From NCBI RefSeq assembly GCF_025642255.1, contig NZ_CP106759.1, positions 585,501-649,500 on the forward strand: DNA of 64,000 nucleotides, read 5' to 3'. Positions 27,369 to 35,404 of this stretch are shown piece by piece. The notes under the pieces were generated by a model. The model was not told the origin of the DNA and did not search any database. It worked only from the letters and a program-made list of their open reading frames with translations. Numbering within the stretch: position 1 is the first letter of the stretch; each line of letters begins with the position of its first letter. This stretch comes from Stenotrophomonas maltophilia (GTDB taxonomy: Bacteria > Pseudomonadota > Gammaproteobacteria > Xanthomonadales > Xanthomonadaceae). The translations under genes were made by a program, and so were the position numbers.

Positions 27369-27399
27369 GGGGCCGGATTCCTTCGAGGGATCCGGCCCC
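27369..27399 (+). terminator. 13-bp hairpin terminator after the RcnB-like gene
   Basis: GGGGCCGGATTCC (27369-27381) pairs with GGGATCCGGCCCC (27387-27399) with one G-T pair and loop TTCGA, 30 bases after the stop. A short T-containing run (GTCCGTTTC) follows. It insulates the gene from glyA. Confidence 0.7.
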
Positions 27400-27432
27400 G
27401 TCCGTTTCGGCCCCAGCCGGCCGGTGCGGGGC

Positions 27433-27438
27433 TACAAT
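27433..27438 (+). promoter_or_regulatory. Probable glyA -10 box (TACAAT)
   Basis: TACAAT lies 47 bases before the glyA start and just after the upstream terminator. No -35 hexamer at the usual spacing can be seen. The leader would be about 40 bases. Confidence 0.4.
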
Positions 27439-27485
27439 CAGGGGCTGAGCCGTACACCCCCTTTCCCTGCCTGCTGGAGTACCCG

Positions 27486-28739
<1,254 letters not shown>

Positions 28740-28748
28740 TCGGGTAAT

Positions 28749-28788
28749 GGGGTCGGATCCCGTCCCGCAGGGGAAGGGCTCTGACCCC
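28749..28788. repeat. GGGGTC...GACCCC palindromic element, copy A
   Basis: A 40-base imperfect inverted repeat with GGGGTCGGATCC at one end and GACCCC at the other, nine bases after the glyA stop. The inner stem is more degenerate than in the copies at 34472, 36514, 43951 and 63361. Confidence 0.6.
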
Positions 28789-28809
28789 GGCCCAGGGAGA
28801 GCAACGCAC

Positions 28810-29256
28810 ATGGATGAGCGTATGGATGAACGTCTGCACAAGCGCCTGCACCTCGTGCAGGCCCTGCTGTTCGGGCTGCCAGGCGTGCTGCTGGGAGGCA
28901 CCGTGGCCTTGGTGGGCGTGTACTCCGGCCTGACGCAGGAAACCCGCCTGCCGAGCCGGCTGCTGCTGGTGTGCTGGGGCACCGCCGGGGCGCTGGGCAT
29001 TGTTGCCTGGTTGTACATCGGCGCCGGTTTCCTCCTGCAGGGCCGGTCTGGCCTGCAGGCAGTGGGCCGGGTGTGGTGGGCGTTGCTGGCGCTGGGCGCG
29101 CTGGCAGCAGTGCCCGCCGTCGTGCTGGGGCTGGTGGTCGGCCTGACCGAACGCATGGACGGCTTCAGCCTGTTGCTGTTCGGCCCGCCGCTGTTGCTGC
29201 CCGCGGCGCATCTGGCCTGGCTGCGCTGGCGGCCTGCTCACCTTCCGGGCGCCTGA
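28810..29256 (+). CDS. Small integral membrane protein of unknown function
   Basis: A 148-residue protein with four predicted membrane helices: roughly residues 15-37 (VQALLFGLPGVLLGGTVALV), 47-72, 80-106 and 115-135. The N-terminus is charged (MDERMDERLHKRLH). I do not recognise a family. A purine-rich GGGAGAG lies 10-16 bases before the ATG at 28810; an in-frame upstream reading frame runs back through the palindrome into glyA and is not likely to be used. It is codirectional with glyA and may be cotranscribed. Confidence 0.6.
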   Translation: MDERMDERLHKRLHLVQALLFGLPGVLLGGTVALVGVYSGLTQETRLPSRLLLVCWGTAGALGIVAWLYIGAGFLLQGRSGLQAVGRVWWALLALGALAAVPAVVLGLVVGLTERMDGFSLLLFGPPLLLPAAHLAWLRWRPAHLPGA

Positions 29257-29361
29257 CTTTCCAGGCAAGTCGCATGGTGGTGTAGGGATGGCATGTCCAG
29301 CCTCACGCATCAGGGTGTTTCTGAGTATCTGGGTGCATCTGGGACGGCTGCAGGGTTGCCC

Positions 29362-29390
29362 TTGACGAGGGGCCGTACAGCACATGGAAT
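29362..29390 (+). promoter_or_regulatory. Probable nrdR promoter
   Basis: TTGACG (29362-29367) and TGGAAT (29385-29390) are separated by 17 bases, the best sigma70-like pair in the 214-base gap before nrdR. The resulting leader of about 75 bases contains the inverted sequence GCCATGACCATGGC and ends with CCTGAG, which could pair with CTCAGG at its start. Confidence 0.45.
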
Positions 29391-29470
29391 TTGCCGGAAA
29401 GCCCCTTCTCAGGTACCTTTGCGACGCCGCCATGACCATGGCGTAGGTTGCCCCCTGAGCCAGGCGTTCC

Positions 29471-29992
29471 ATGTATTGCCCCTTCTGCCAACATGCCGAT
29501 ACCCGGGTCATCGACTCGCGCGTCTCTGAAGACGGCGCGACGATCCGCCGTCGGCGTGAGTGCGAGGCCTGCAACGAGCGCTTCAGCACCCTGGAAACCG
29601 TCGAACTGAAGCTGCCGGCCATCGTCAAGAGCGATGGCACCCGCGAGGCCTTCGACCAGCGCAAGGTACGCGCCGGCTTCGATCGCGCGCTGCAGAAGCG
29701 TGCCGTGCCGGAAGACAAGATCGAAGCGGCGGTGCGTGCGGTGGTCCATCAGTTGCGCCTCAGTGGCGAGCGTGAAGTGCCTTCGATCAAGGTGGGCGAG
29801 TTCGTGATGAACGAGCTGCGCAAGCTCGATCACGTGGGGTACGTGCGATTCGCCTCGGTCTACCGCAGCTTCGAGGATGTGGCCGATTTCCGCGAGGAAA
29901 TCGAAAAACTCGAACGCGAGCTGCCGGCCAGCACCGAACAGCTGCAGCTGCTGGGCGATGTGATCGCCCTGGCCAAGAAGAAGAAAGGCTGA
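29471..29992 (+). CDS. nrdR: Transcriptional repressor NrdR
   Basis: NrdR (173 residues) represses ribonucleotide reductase genes when dATP is plentiful. The N-terminal zinc ribbon is complete: CPFC at residues 3-6 and CEAC near residue 31, with RRRREC between. The ATP-cone follows ([20 protein letters not shown]). Length matches the family, with an extended Lys-rich C-terminus. It stands before ribD, a conserved neighbourhood in gammaproteobacteria. The ribosome site is weak. Confidence 0.97.
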   Translation: MYCPFCQHADTRVIDSRVSEDGATIRRRRECEACNERFSTLETVELKLPAIVKSDGTREAFDQRKVRAGFDRALQKRAVPEDKIEAAVRAVVHQLRLSGEREVPSIKVGEFVMNELRKLDHVGYVRFASVYRSFEDVADFREEIEKLERELPASTEQLQLLGDVIALAKKKKG

Positions 29993-30010
29993 CCGCCTCT
30001 GCGGCGGCCT

Positions 30011-30030
30011 GTGCCAACCCTGGTTGGCAC
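30011..30030. repeat. GTGCCAACC palindrome, copy 1
   Basis: GTGCCAACCC-TGGTTGGCAC, a near-perfect inverted repeat 18 bases after the nrdR stop. The same sequence recurs 40 bases downstream. Such palindromes are scattered between genes in Stenotrophomonas and may act as attenuating hairpins. Confidence 0.6.
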
Positions 30031-30050
30031 TGATGGCGCATCCACGGGTG

Positions 30051-30072
30051 GGTGCCAACCTTGGTTGGCACC
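30051..30072. repeat. GTGCCAACC palindrome, copy 2
   Basis: GGTGCCAACC and GGTTGGCACC flank a two-base centre. It is the second copy of the element at 30011 and lies just before ribD, where it would sit in the leader of any nrdR-ribD read-through transcript. Confidence 0.6.
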
Positions 30073-30111
30073 GATGGCATGGATCAACACCGGCAGCGTT
30101 ACCATGGCCAG

Positions 30112-31197
30112 ATGACCACCCCATTCTCCGTCCTCGACCATCTGCACATGGCCAGCGCGCTGCGCCTGGCCGAGCGCGCCGCCTACACCACCCGCCCCAA
30201 TCCGATGGTCGGCTGCGTGATCGCCCATGGTGAACGTGTGGTCGGGCAGGGCTGGCACCAGCGTGCCGGTGGCCCGCATGCCGAAGTGTTCGCGTTGCGC
30301 GAGGCCGGTGGTGAGGCGCGCGGTGCCACTGCCTACGTCACCCTTGAGCCCTGCGCGCATTACGGGCGCACACCACCGTGCGCACTGGCACTGATCGAGG
30401 CCGGTGTATCGCGTGTGGTCGCTGCGCTGCGTGATCCCTTCCCGCAGGTCGATGGCGGCGGATTCGACCTGCTGCGCGGCGCCGGCATCGAGGTCGCCGA
30501 AGGGCTGATGGCGGCGCAGGCACGCGAGCTCAACAAGGGCTTTCTGTCACGCGTGGAGCGCAATCGCCCGTGGCTGCGGGTGAAGCTGGCCGCCAGCCTG
30601 GACGGGCGTACGGCGATGGCCGACGGCGCGTCCAAATGGATCACCGGAGCAGCGGCGCGCGAAGACGTGCAGCACTGGCGTGCACGCGCCGGCGCGATCC
30701 TGACCGGTGCCGACACCGTCCTGGCTGATGATCCGATGCTGACCGTGCGCCTGCGGGACGTCGACGTGATGCCGCCGCTGCGCGTCGTGCTCGATTCGCG
30801 CCTGCGTTCCCTGCAGTGCAGCCGCGTGCGCGAGGGTGGGGCACCGACGCTGTACCTGCATGATGCGGCGGTCAGTGCACCCGATGCAGCCGATGCCGAA
30901 TTCGCCAGCGTGCCCAGTGCCGACGGCCGTCTCGATCTTGGCGCGATGCTGACCCTGCTGGCCGGGCGCGGCATCAACGAAGTGCATACCGAAGCCGGCG
31001 CTACGCTGGCCGGTGCGCTGCTGCGCGGCGGTTGGGTGGATGAGCTGCTGCTGTACCAGGCGCCCACCCTGATGGGGGAACGCGCCCGCCCGCTGCTGGC
31101 CGGACTGGGCATCGAGGCGATGCAGCAGCAACGCCGGCTGCGCGTGGTCGAGCAATGCCAGGTGGGTGAGGACCTGCGCCTGCTGCTGCGCACATGA
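30112..31197 (+). CDS. ribD: Bifunctional riboflavin deaminase/reductase RibD
   Basis: RibD (361 residues) carries out the second and third steps of riboflavin synthesis: deamination of the pyrimidine and NADPH reduction of the ribose. The deaminase domain has the zinc motif HAEVFAL with PCAHYGRTPPC. The reductase domain begins near LRVKLAASLDGRTAMADG and includes WITGAAAREDVQ, LADDPMLTVR and NEVHTEAGATLAGALL. The start is uncertain: ATG 30112 gives the family length, ATG 30079 would add eleven residues, and neither has a good ribosome site. It is separated from the other rib genes by a block on the reverse strand. Confidence 0.95.
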   Translation: MTTPFSVLDHLHMASALRLAERAAYTTRPNPMVGCVIAHGERVVGQGWHQRAGGPHAEVFALREAGGEARGATAYVTLEPCAHYGRTPPCALALIEAGVSRVVAALRDPFPQVDGGGFDLLRGAGIEVAEGLMAAQARELNKGFLSRVERNRPWLRVKLAASLDGRTAMADGASKWITGAAAREDVQHWRARAGAILTGADTVLADDPMLTVRLRDVDVMPPLRVVLDSRLRSLQCSRVREGGAPTLYLHDAAVSAPDAADAEFASVPSADGRLDLGAMLTLLAGRGINEVHTEAGATLAGALLRGGWVDELLLYQAPTLMGERARPLLAGLGIEAMQQQRRLRVVEQCQVGEDLRLLLRT

Positions 31198-31230
31198 TGC
31201 AGTGACAGACGCCGTCCTCGGTCTGCACTG

Positions 31231-32190
31231 TCATTCGTGGAATCGGACCGAGGCGGCGATGGCATCAATCGCCTCTTCCACGTCCTGCGTGCTCTCCGCC
31301 GGCAGAATCGCGGCCAGACGGACAAACCGCTCACCTGGCCAGAGTGCAAGGTAGTGGCGGTAGTGACGCCCGTCGGGTGTGAGTCCATCAACGCGGTGTC
31401 CCTCGATGCCGCCGAACGGCACGTCGCTCCTCGAGGCAACGGTTCCTCCCTGGATGCGGACAGTTCCAGCAATCAACTGATCGGATACCTCCGCCAGATC
31501 GTCCGAATCAAACGGCAGAGAAAGCTGGGAGGCGACGACCACCAGAGGTTGGCGACCCTCGGGATCCGTATCCAGTTCACCGGCCGTAAGGATTACGGCC
31601 GAGTTTGCATGGGTGTCGATCAGCCGGAAGGGTGGCTCGGGTCTGACGCTGAAGGGCATGGCGGCGACTTTCTGCTCAAGCGTGGCCTGTGCCCCAAGGG
31701 TCACCGAGGCCAGAGCACGCATTGCCTGCTTGTGCGTCAGCCCATGTTCGCGCGGGGCTTGGATCGTGATCATGACCGTTGGAGAGCCGCTGAACAGCGC
31801 AACCCACTTGTCGAAGGTGTAACCGTGGGCGATCTGGCTGCCAATGACCACCGGAATCGTCCGCCCCTCGCTGGTGACCGATTCCAGACGGTCGACCCGG
31901 ACGCCCTGGCTGGCAAAGCGGTTGCGCGCGGTTGCCTCGTCTACAAACAGTCCGCTGACGGCGGCACGGGCATCGGCGGGCAGTTCGGCGACCAGGATGC
32001 TGGCGCGACCATCTCCGCTGGCGAAGCCGGAGAAATGGGGTGCTGGCGCGAATCCCGGAGGTGGCACGAGGCTGACGACCGAGCCGGGTATGGCCATCGG
32101 GGTCTGAGCGCCCTGCGCGCAGCCGATCAGCAGCAGGGAGGGCAGCAGCCGCAGCGCGGCGCGAGCAAGGGGTCTGAGCGAAGCGAACAT
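31231..32190 (-). CDS. Predicted lipoprotein of unknown function
   Basis: A 319-residue protein with a lipoprotein signal: hydrophobic LLPSLLLIGC followed by AQGAQ, the lipobox cysteine being residue 24 or so. The rest is a soluble, probably periplasmic domain with no motif I recognise. Segments such as IPVVIGSQIAHGYTFDKWVA and LPFDSDDLAEVSDQLIAGTV suggest an alpha/beta fold. The ATG at 32190 is chosen because TTGGAAA precedes it; ATG 32205 would add five residues. It converges on ribD with a 33-base gap. Confidence 0.6.
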   Translation of the reverse strand: MFASLRPLARAALRLLPSLLLIGCAQGAQTPMAIPGSVVSLVPPPGFAPAPHFSGFASGDGRASILVAELPADARAAVSGLFVDEATARNRFASQGVRVDRLESVTSEGRTIPVVIGSQIAHGYTFDKWVALFSGSPTVMITIQAPREHGLTHKQAMRALASVTLGAQATLEQKVAAMPFSVRPEPPFRLIDTHANSAVILTAGELDTDPEGRQPLVVVASQLSLPFDSDDLAEVSDQLIAGTVRIQGGTVASRSDVPFGGIEGHRVDGLTPDGRHYRHYLALWPGERFVRLAAILPAESTQDVEEAIDAIAASVRFHE

Positions 32191-32680
32191 CTGTATTTCC
32201 AACATGATAGAGAGAAGAGATACGTGGTGACTCGTGCCGGCTCTGCCAGCAGACACCGATGGCTCTCGGTGTGCCTTGTGAGCAGTGCTGCGTCCACGGC
32301 TCGGCATCGGCGCGTCGCTGGACGGCCTGCTCATGAGCGTTGTTCAGGCGTAACACACGCCGGGAGAATTCGTCATCGCGGGCCAGCGAGCATGGAACGC
32401 GCTGGCGAACGACGCGCGTGCACCGTCCACCCCCAAGCTTCACGCGGCGGGCGTTACCTGTCCATGCAACAGTTCCGAAAGTCGGACTTCGGCGGTCACT
32501 GACACTGACAGCTGGAGCACGGTGCGCGCATTGCACGCGCCTGGAGAACCGGGCAAAAGCCCTGCACGACGGCGAGCGCCACCCGCATCGCCAGGTGTTC
32601 GGCAACATCCGGACGACGATGAGGAAGGTTGACGGCAGCGCAGTGTCGCCGGGTATGGCCCAGCGCTACCACTTAGCGGC
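32191..32680. other. 490-base stretch without a supported gene
   Basis: Between two reverse-strand genes. Open frames cross it on both strands, but none has a signal peptide, conserved motif or ribosome site that I can support. It contains a degraded SMAG palindrome at 32648-32671. It should include the promoter of the lipoprotein gene, though no clear box was seen. Confidence 0.5.
32648..32671. repeat. Degraded SMAG palindrome
   Basis: CGCCGGGTATGGCCCAGCGCTACC is the SMAG consensus on its reverse strand with two changes in the stem; the GTAG terminus (CTAC here) is kept. Confidence 0.55.
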
Positions 32681-33565
32681 TCAGGTGCATTCGTCGGTCC
32701 ACATCATCTCGGCCAGCGGGCGCAGTGCCTTGCACTCCTGCGTCATCTCCTCGACCGACTGCACCTGCGCTTTGGCCTTCAGCTCTTCGGCCATCGCGTC
32801 CACGCCGCTGATCTGGTCGGGCGCGATCTTCGCCACGCAGCTGCGGTGCTGCTGCAGCAGCAGGTCGCAGCCGGGTATGCCGGTCACTTTCGGCGCGTTG
32901 GCCGCCTGCGCGTCCTGCATCCAGTCCTCGAACGGAGCCAGCGCACCGGCCACGGTGCCCACCAGATCATCGAAGTTGCCGCTGTACCAGTAGCCGTTGT
33001 CCTTGGCCGGGTAGAGGGTGAAGGTGCCGCTGACCGGCACGCGTGCACCACTCTGCAGCGCCTGGGTGTAGGCGTCGGTGAACTGCTTGCGCGAGGCCGG
33101 GCTGGCATGGTCGGCCAGGCTGGCGGCGAACAGCGGGCGGACCTTGCCCAGGTCGGGCACCTGGCAGGTGTAGGTGATCCGCGCCAGCTTCTGGTCTTCA
33201 ACGTATTCGTTGTCTTCGATCACGCTCTGGGTTGCGCGGCACTTCGAATCACGCAGCGCCTTGGCGTACAGCGCTTCGGTGGCCGCAGCGTCGATCGAAG
33301 CGCCGGTGCTGGCCAGTACCGTCTGCCAGGGTTCGGCCAATGCCTTGGCCAGCGCGCCCGGGTTTGGGGTCACGGCGTCCTGGCCCTCGAACGCCGGCTT
33401 CAGCGCGTCGTTGAGCGTGCGCGTGGCGGTCGCGTCGTCTTCCAGCAGTACGCGGGAATAGAGATCGAACGTCTGTTCGGGGCTCAGCTGCGTCGAGGCG
33501 GCGCTGGCGAACAGGGGAGCGCACAACAGTGCAGTGGCCAGCAGGGAGCGCAGGGGGGTCTTCAT
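32681..33565 (-). CDS. Exported protein of unknown function
   Basis: A 294-residue protein with a clear Sec signal peptide (MKTPLRSLLATALLCAPLFASA) and about 270 mature residues. Six cysteines are scattered in the mature part (SKCRATQ, TYTCQVPD, GIPGCDLL, HRSCVAK, TQECKAL and the last DECT), suggesting disulfides in the periplasm. No family is recognised. The start at 33565 is set by the signal peptide; the frame stays open upstream without signal. It is codirectional with the Ax21-like gene but separated from it by a strong terminator. Confidence 0.65.
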   Translation of the reverse strand: MKTPLRSLLATALLCAPLFASAASTQLSPEQTFDLYSRVLLEDDATATRTLNDALKPAFEGQDAVTPNPGALAKALAEPWQTVLASTGASIDAAATEALYAKALRDSKCRATQSVIEDNEYVEDQKLARITYTCQVPDLGKVRPLFAASLADHASPASRKQFTDAYTQALQSGARVPVSGTFTLYPAKDNGYWYSGNFDDLVGTVAGALAPFEDWMQDAQAANAPKVTGIPGCDLLLQQHRSCVAKIAPDQISGVDAMAEELKAKAQVQSVEEMTQECKALRPLAEMMWTDECT

Positions 33566-33656
33566 GACAGTGATTCCGGGTCCAGAGGCGGGCAAGCCTA
33601 GCGCATCTGCCCACGCTTTCGATGGTGCGATGCAGCCAGGTAACGGTGTGCAGCGG

Positions 33657-33685
33657 AAAAAAAACGGGCCCCTTGCGGGGCCCGT
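33657..33685 (-). terminator. Strong intrinsic terminator of the Ax21-like gene
   Basis: On the reverse strand a 9-bp stem (ACGGGCCCC/GGGGCCCGT, loop of four) is followed directly by eight T residues. It lies 27 bases after the Ax21-like stop codon and is the clearest Rho-independent terminator in the window. Confidence 0.92.
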
Positions 33686-33711
33686 TCGATCGCACGACGA
33701 GGATCGGGCAA

Positions 33712-34335
33712 TCAGAAGCTGGCGCGGACGCCGGCCGAGAACTGGGTGACATCGCGCTGGCCGGAGACTTCTCCCACCAGGCCCCAGGTCGGGGTGAAAT
33801 TGATCTGGCCACCGACGGTGCCGACCCAGGTGCCCTTGAAGTCGTTGCCGCCATCCATGTAGCCGGCCTTGGCCCACGCTTCGGTCTTCGGCGAAGGCTT
33901 GCCACGCACGCCCATGGTGGCGCGGGCCAGGTTGGTGTGATCCTTCAGGTGTTCGCGGCCGAACAGATCCGATTTCACGGTCAGCTCGGCGTTCTGGCGC
34001 ACCCAGGCGATGTCGGCGGTGTAGTCCAGGCGGTCCGTCCACGGCATGTGGTAGCCGATGCCCAGCTCAGGCTGGTCCAGTTCGAACTTGGCCGACGCAC
34101 CGGTGAAGTGGTAGCTCTTGCTGGTACGCGACCAGCTGCCGAACACGTGCACCTGCTCGGCCAGCGCGAACGAACCGCGCACGTAGCCGCCGTCAAGCTT
34201 CGGGTCGTTGAAATCGCTGTCGTCGGTCTTGACCTGGGTCCAGCCACCTTCGACGTAGGTGTAGCTCAGCCCTTCGGCGGCCGAGGCCAGCGGAGCGACG
34301 GCCAGCAGGCTGGCGATGATCAGGAGCTTGCGCAT
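33712..34335 (-). CDS. Ax21-family outer-membrane beta-barrel protein
   Basis: A 207-residue protein with a signal peptide (MRKLLIIASLLAVAPLASA) and a mature start AEGLSYTYVEGGWTQVKTD that follows the AExxSYxYxExxY pattern of Xanthomonas and Stenotrophomonas Ax21 (Omp1X). The remainder is alternating amphipathic strands ending QFSAGVRASF, with a terminal Phe as in outer-membrane barrels. Ax21 proteins are secreted in vesicles and have been linked, with dispute, to quorum sensing and plant immunity. Whether this copy is the main ax21 or a paralogue cannot be told. It has its own strong terminator. Confidence 0.8.
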   Translation of the reverse strand: MRKLLIIASLLAVAPLASAAEGLSYTYVEGGWTQVKTDDSDFNDPKLDGGYVRGSFALAEQVHVFGSWSRTSKSYHFTGASAKFELDQPELGIGYHMPWTDRLDYTADIAWVRQNAELTVKSDLFGREHLKDHTNLARATMGVRGKPSPKTEAWAKAGYMDGGNDFKGTWVGTVGGQINFTPTWGLVGEVSGQRDVTQFSAGVRASF

Positions 34336-34471
34336 GGGAATTCCTGTGAATTGCAGTCCATTGGCGGGCGCGCCGGAGGCGCAGCCCGTGGCGACCTCAT
34401 GTCGTCCGCGGCGAATTTTAATGAAAGTTTTACAAAATGCGAGAGACAGCCGTCACAGGCTGGGCAGGCTT

Positions 34472-34512
34472 GGGGTCAGATCCGTTTCCCGCCGGGAAAC
34501 GGCTTCGGCCCC
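34472..34512. repeat. GGGGTC...GGCCCC palindromic element, copy B
   Basis: A 41-base inverted repeat: GGGGTCAGATCC, then an inner stem GTTTCCC/GGGAAAC with loop GCC, ending in GGCCCC. It lies between the Ax21-like gene and the FMN riboswitch. Confidence 0.7.
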
Positions 34513-34542
34513 GGGTGTCCCACCCCGTTCAGCCCGGGCTGG

Positions 34543-34548
34543 TACACT
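34543..34548 (+). promoter_or_regulatory. Probable -10 box of the riboswitch-ribE transcript
   Basis: TACACT about 27 bases before the riboswitch aptamer is the best -10 candidate. No convincing -35 hexamer accompanies it. Confidence 0.35.
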
Positions 34549-34573
34549 GTCCACGCCGGTTCGCCGGTATACA

Positions 34574-34716
34574 AACGTCTTCAGGGCGGGGTGCAACTCC
34601 CCACCGGCGGTAGGTGCGCAAGCACGAGCCCGCGAGCGCCCCGGCCCACGGCCGGGGGTCAGCAGATCCGGTTCAATGCCGGAGCCGACGGTCATAGTCC
34701 GGATGAAAGAAGACGG
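34574..34716 (+). ncRNA. FMN riboswitch (RFN element)
   Basis: The conserved RFN blocks are all present: CTTCAGGGCGGGGTGCAACT then CCCCACCGGCGGTA, AGCCCGCGAGCG, GTCAGCAGATCCGGT, and GCCGGAGCCGACGGTCATAG with the closing GGATGAAAGAAGAC. The first and last bases (CGTCTTC and GAAGACG) pair to form the closing helix P1. FMN binding would lower expression of ribE and the linked ribB-ribH. About 76 bases separate it from the TTG start of ribE. No T-rich terminator was found there, so control is more likely on translation. Confidence 0.97.
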
Positions 34717-34792
34717 TGCCACAGGGCTCATGCCCTGCGCGTGCCTGTTTGCCTTGCGGCGTTTTTCGCTCACATCCTGCGGAGAACGTTAC

Positions 34793-35404
34793 TTGTTTAC
34801 TGGAATCATCGAAGGCGTCGGCCGTCTGGCCGCACGCGAGTCCATCGGCGGCGATGTCCGCTTCACCTTCAATGTCGGCAACCTGCCGTTCGACCACGTG
34901 CAGATGGGCGAAAGCATCGCCATCAACGGTGTCTGCCTGACGGTCATCGCATTCGACGCCAACAGCTTCCAGGCCGATGCCTCCACCGAGACGCTGGGCC
35001 TGACCACGCTGGGCCAACTCGAGCAGGGCGCGGTCATCAACCTCGAGCGTGCCATGCGCCCGACCGATCGTCTGGGTGGGCATCTGGTCAGCGGCCACGT
35101 TGATGGCCTGGGCCAGGTGCTGTCCATCCACGATGACGCGCGCGCCCAGCGCTGGCGCTTCGCCGCGCCGGCCTCGCTGCTGCGCTACATCGCCAAGAAA
35201 GGCTCGATCTGCGTGGACGGCGTCAGCCTCACCGTCAACGAAGTGGACGAGGAAGGCTTCGAGGTCGCGCTGATCCCGCATACCGTGGCCAACACCGCCT
35301 TCTCCGCCTCCGGCGTGGGCAGTGCGGTGAACCTGGAAATCGACCTGGTCGCCCGTTATGTCGAACGTCTTGTTGGCGGGCACCTGCAGGGAGGCGCAGC
35401 ATGA
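34793..35404 (+). CDS. ribE: Riboflavin synthase alpha chain
   Basis: RibE (203 residues) dismutates two 6,7-dimethyl-8-ribityllumazine molecules to riboflavin. Two lumazine-binding repeats are visible: FTGIIEGVG...INGVCLTVI (residues 2-50), GGHLVSGHVDG, and the second repeat with KKGSICVDGVSLTVNEV. The start is TTG at 34793, giving the near-universal (M)FTGIIEG N-terminus, with GGAGAA at 34781-34786. The last four bases overlap ribB. Confidence 0.96.
   Translation: MFTGIIEGVGRLAARESIGGDVRFTFNVGNLPFDHVQMGESIAINGVCLTVIAFDANSFQADASTETLGLTTLGQLEQGAVINLERAMRPTDRLGGHLVSGHVDGLGQVLSIHDDARAQRWRFAAPASLLRYIAKKGSICVDGVSLTVNEVDEEGFEVALIPHTVANTAFSASGVGSAVNLEIDLVARYVERLVGGHLQGGAA

Noticed and set aside
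29293..29529. 78-codon forward frame before nrdR
   Set aside because: It overlaps the nrdR start in another frame and shows no recognisable sequence; the segment is better read as promoter and leader.
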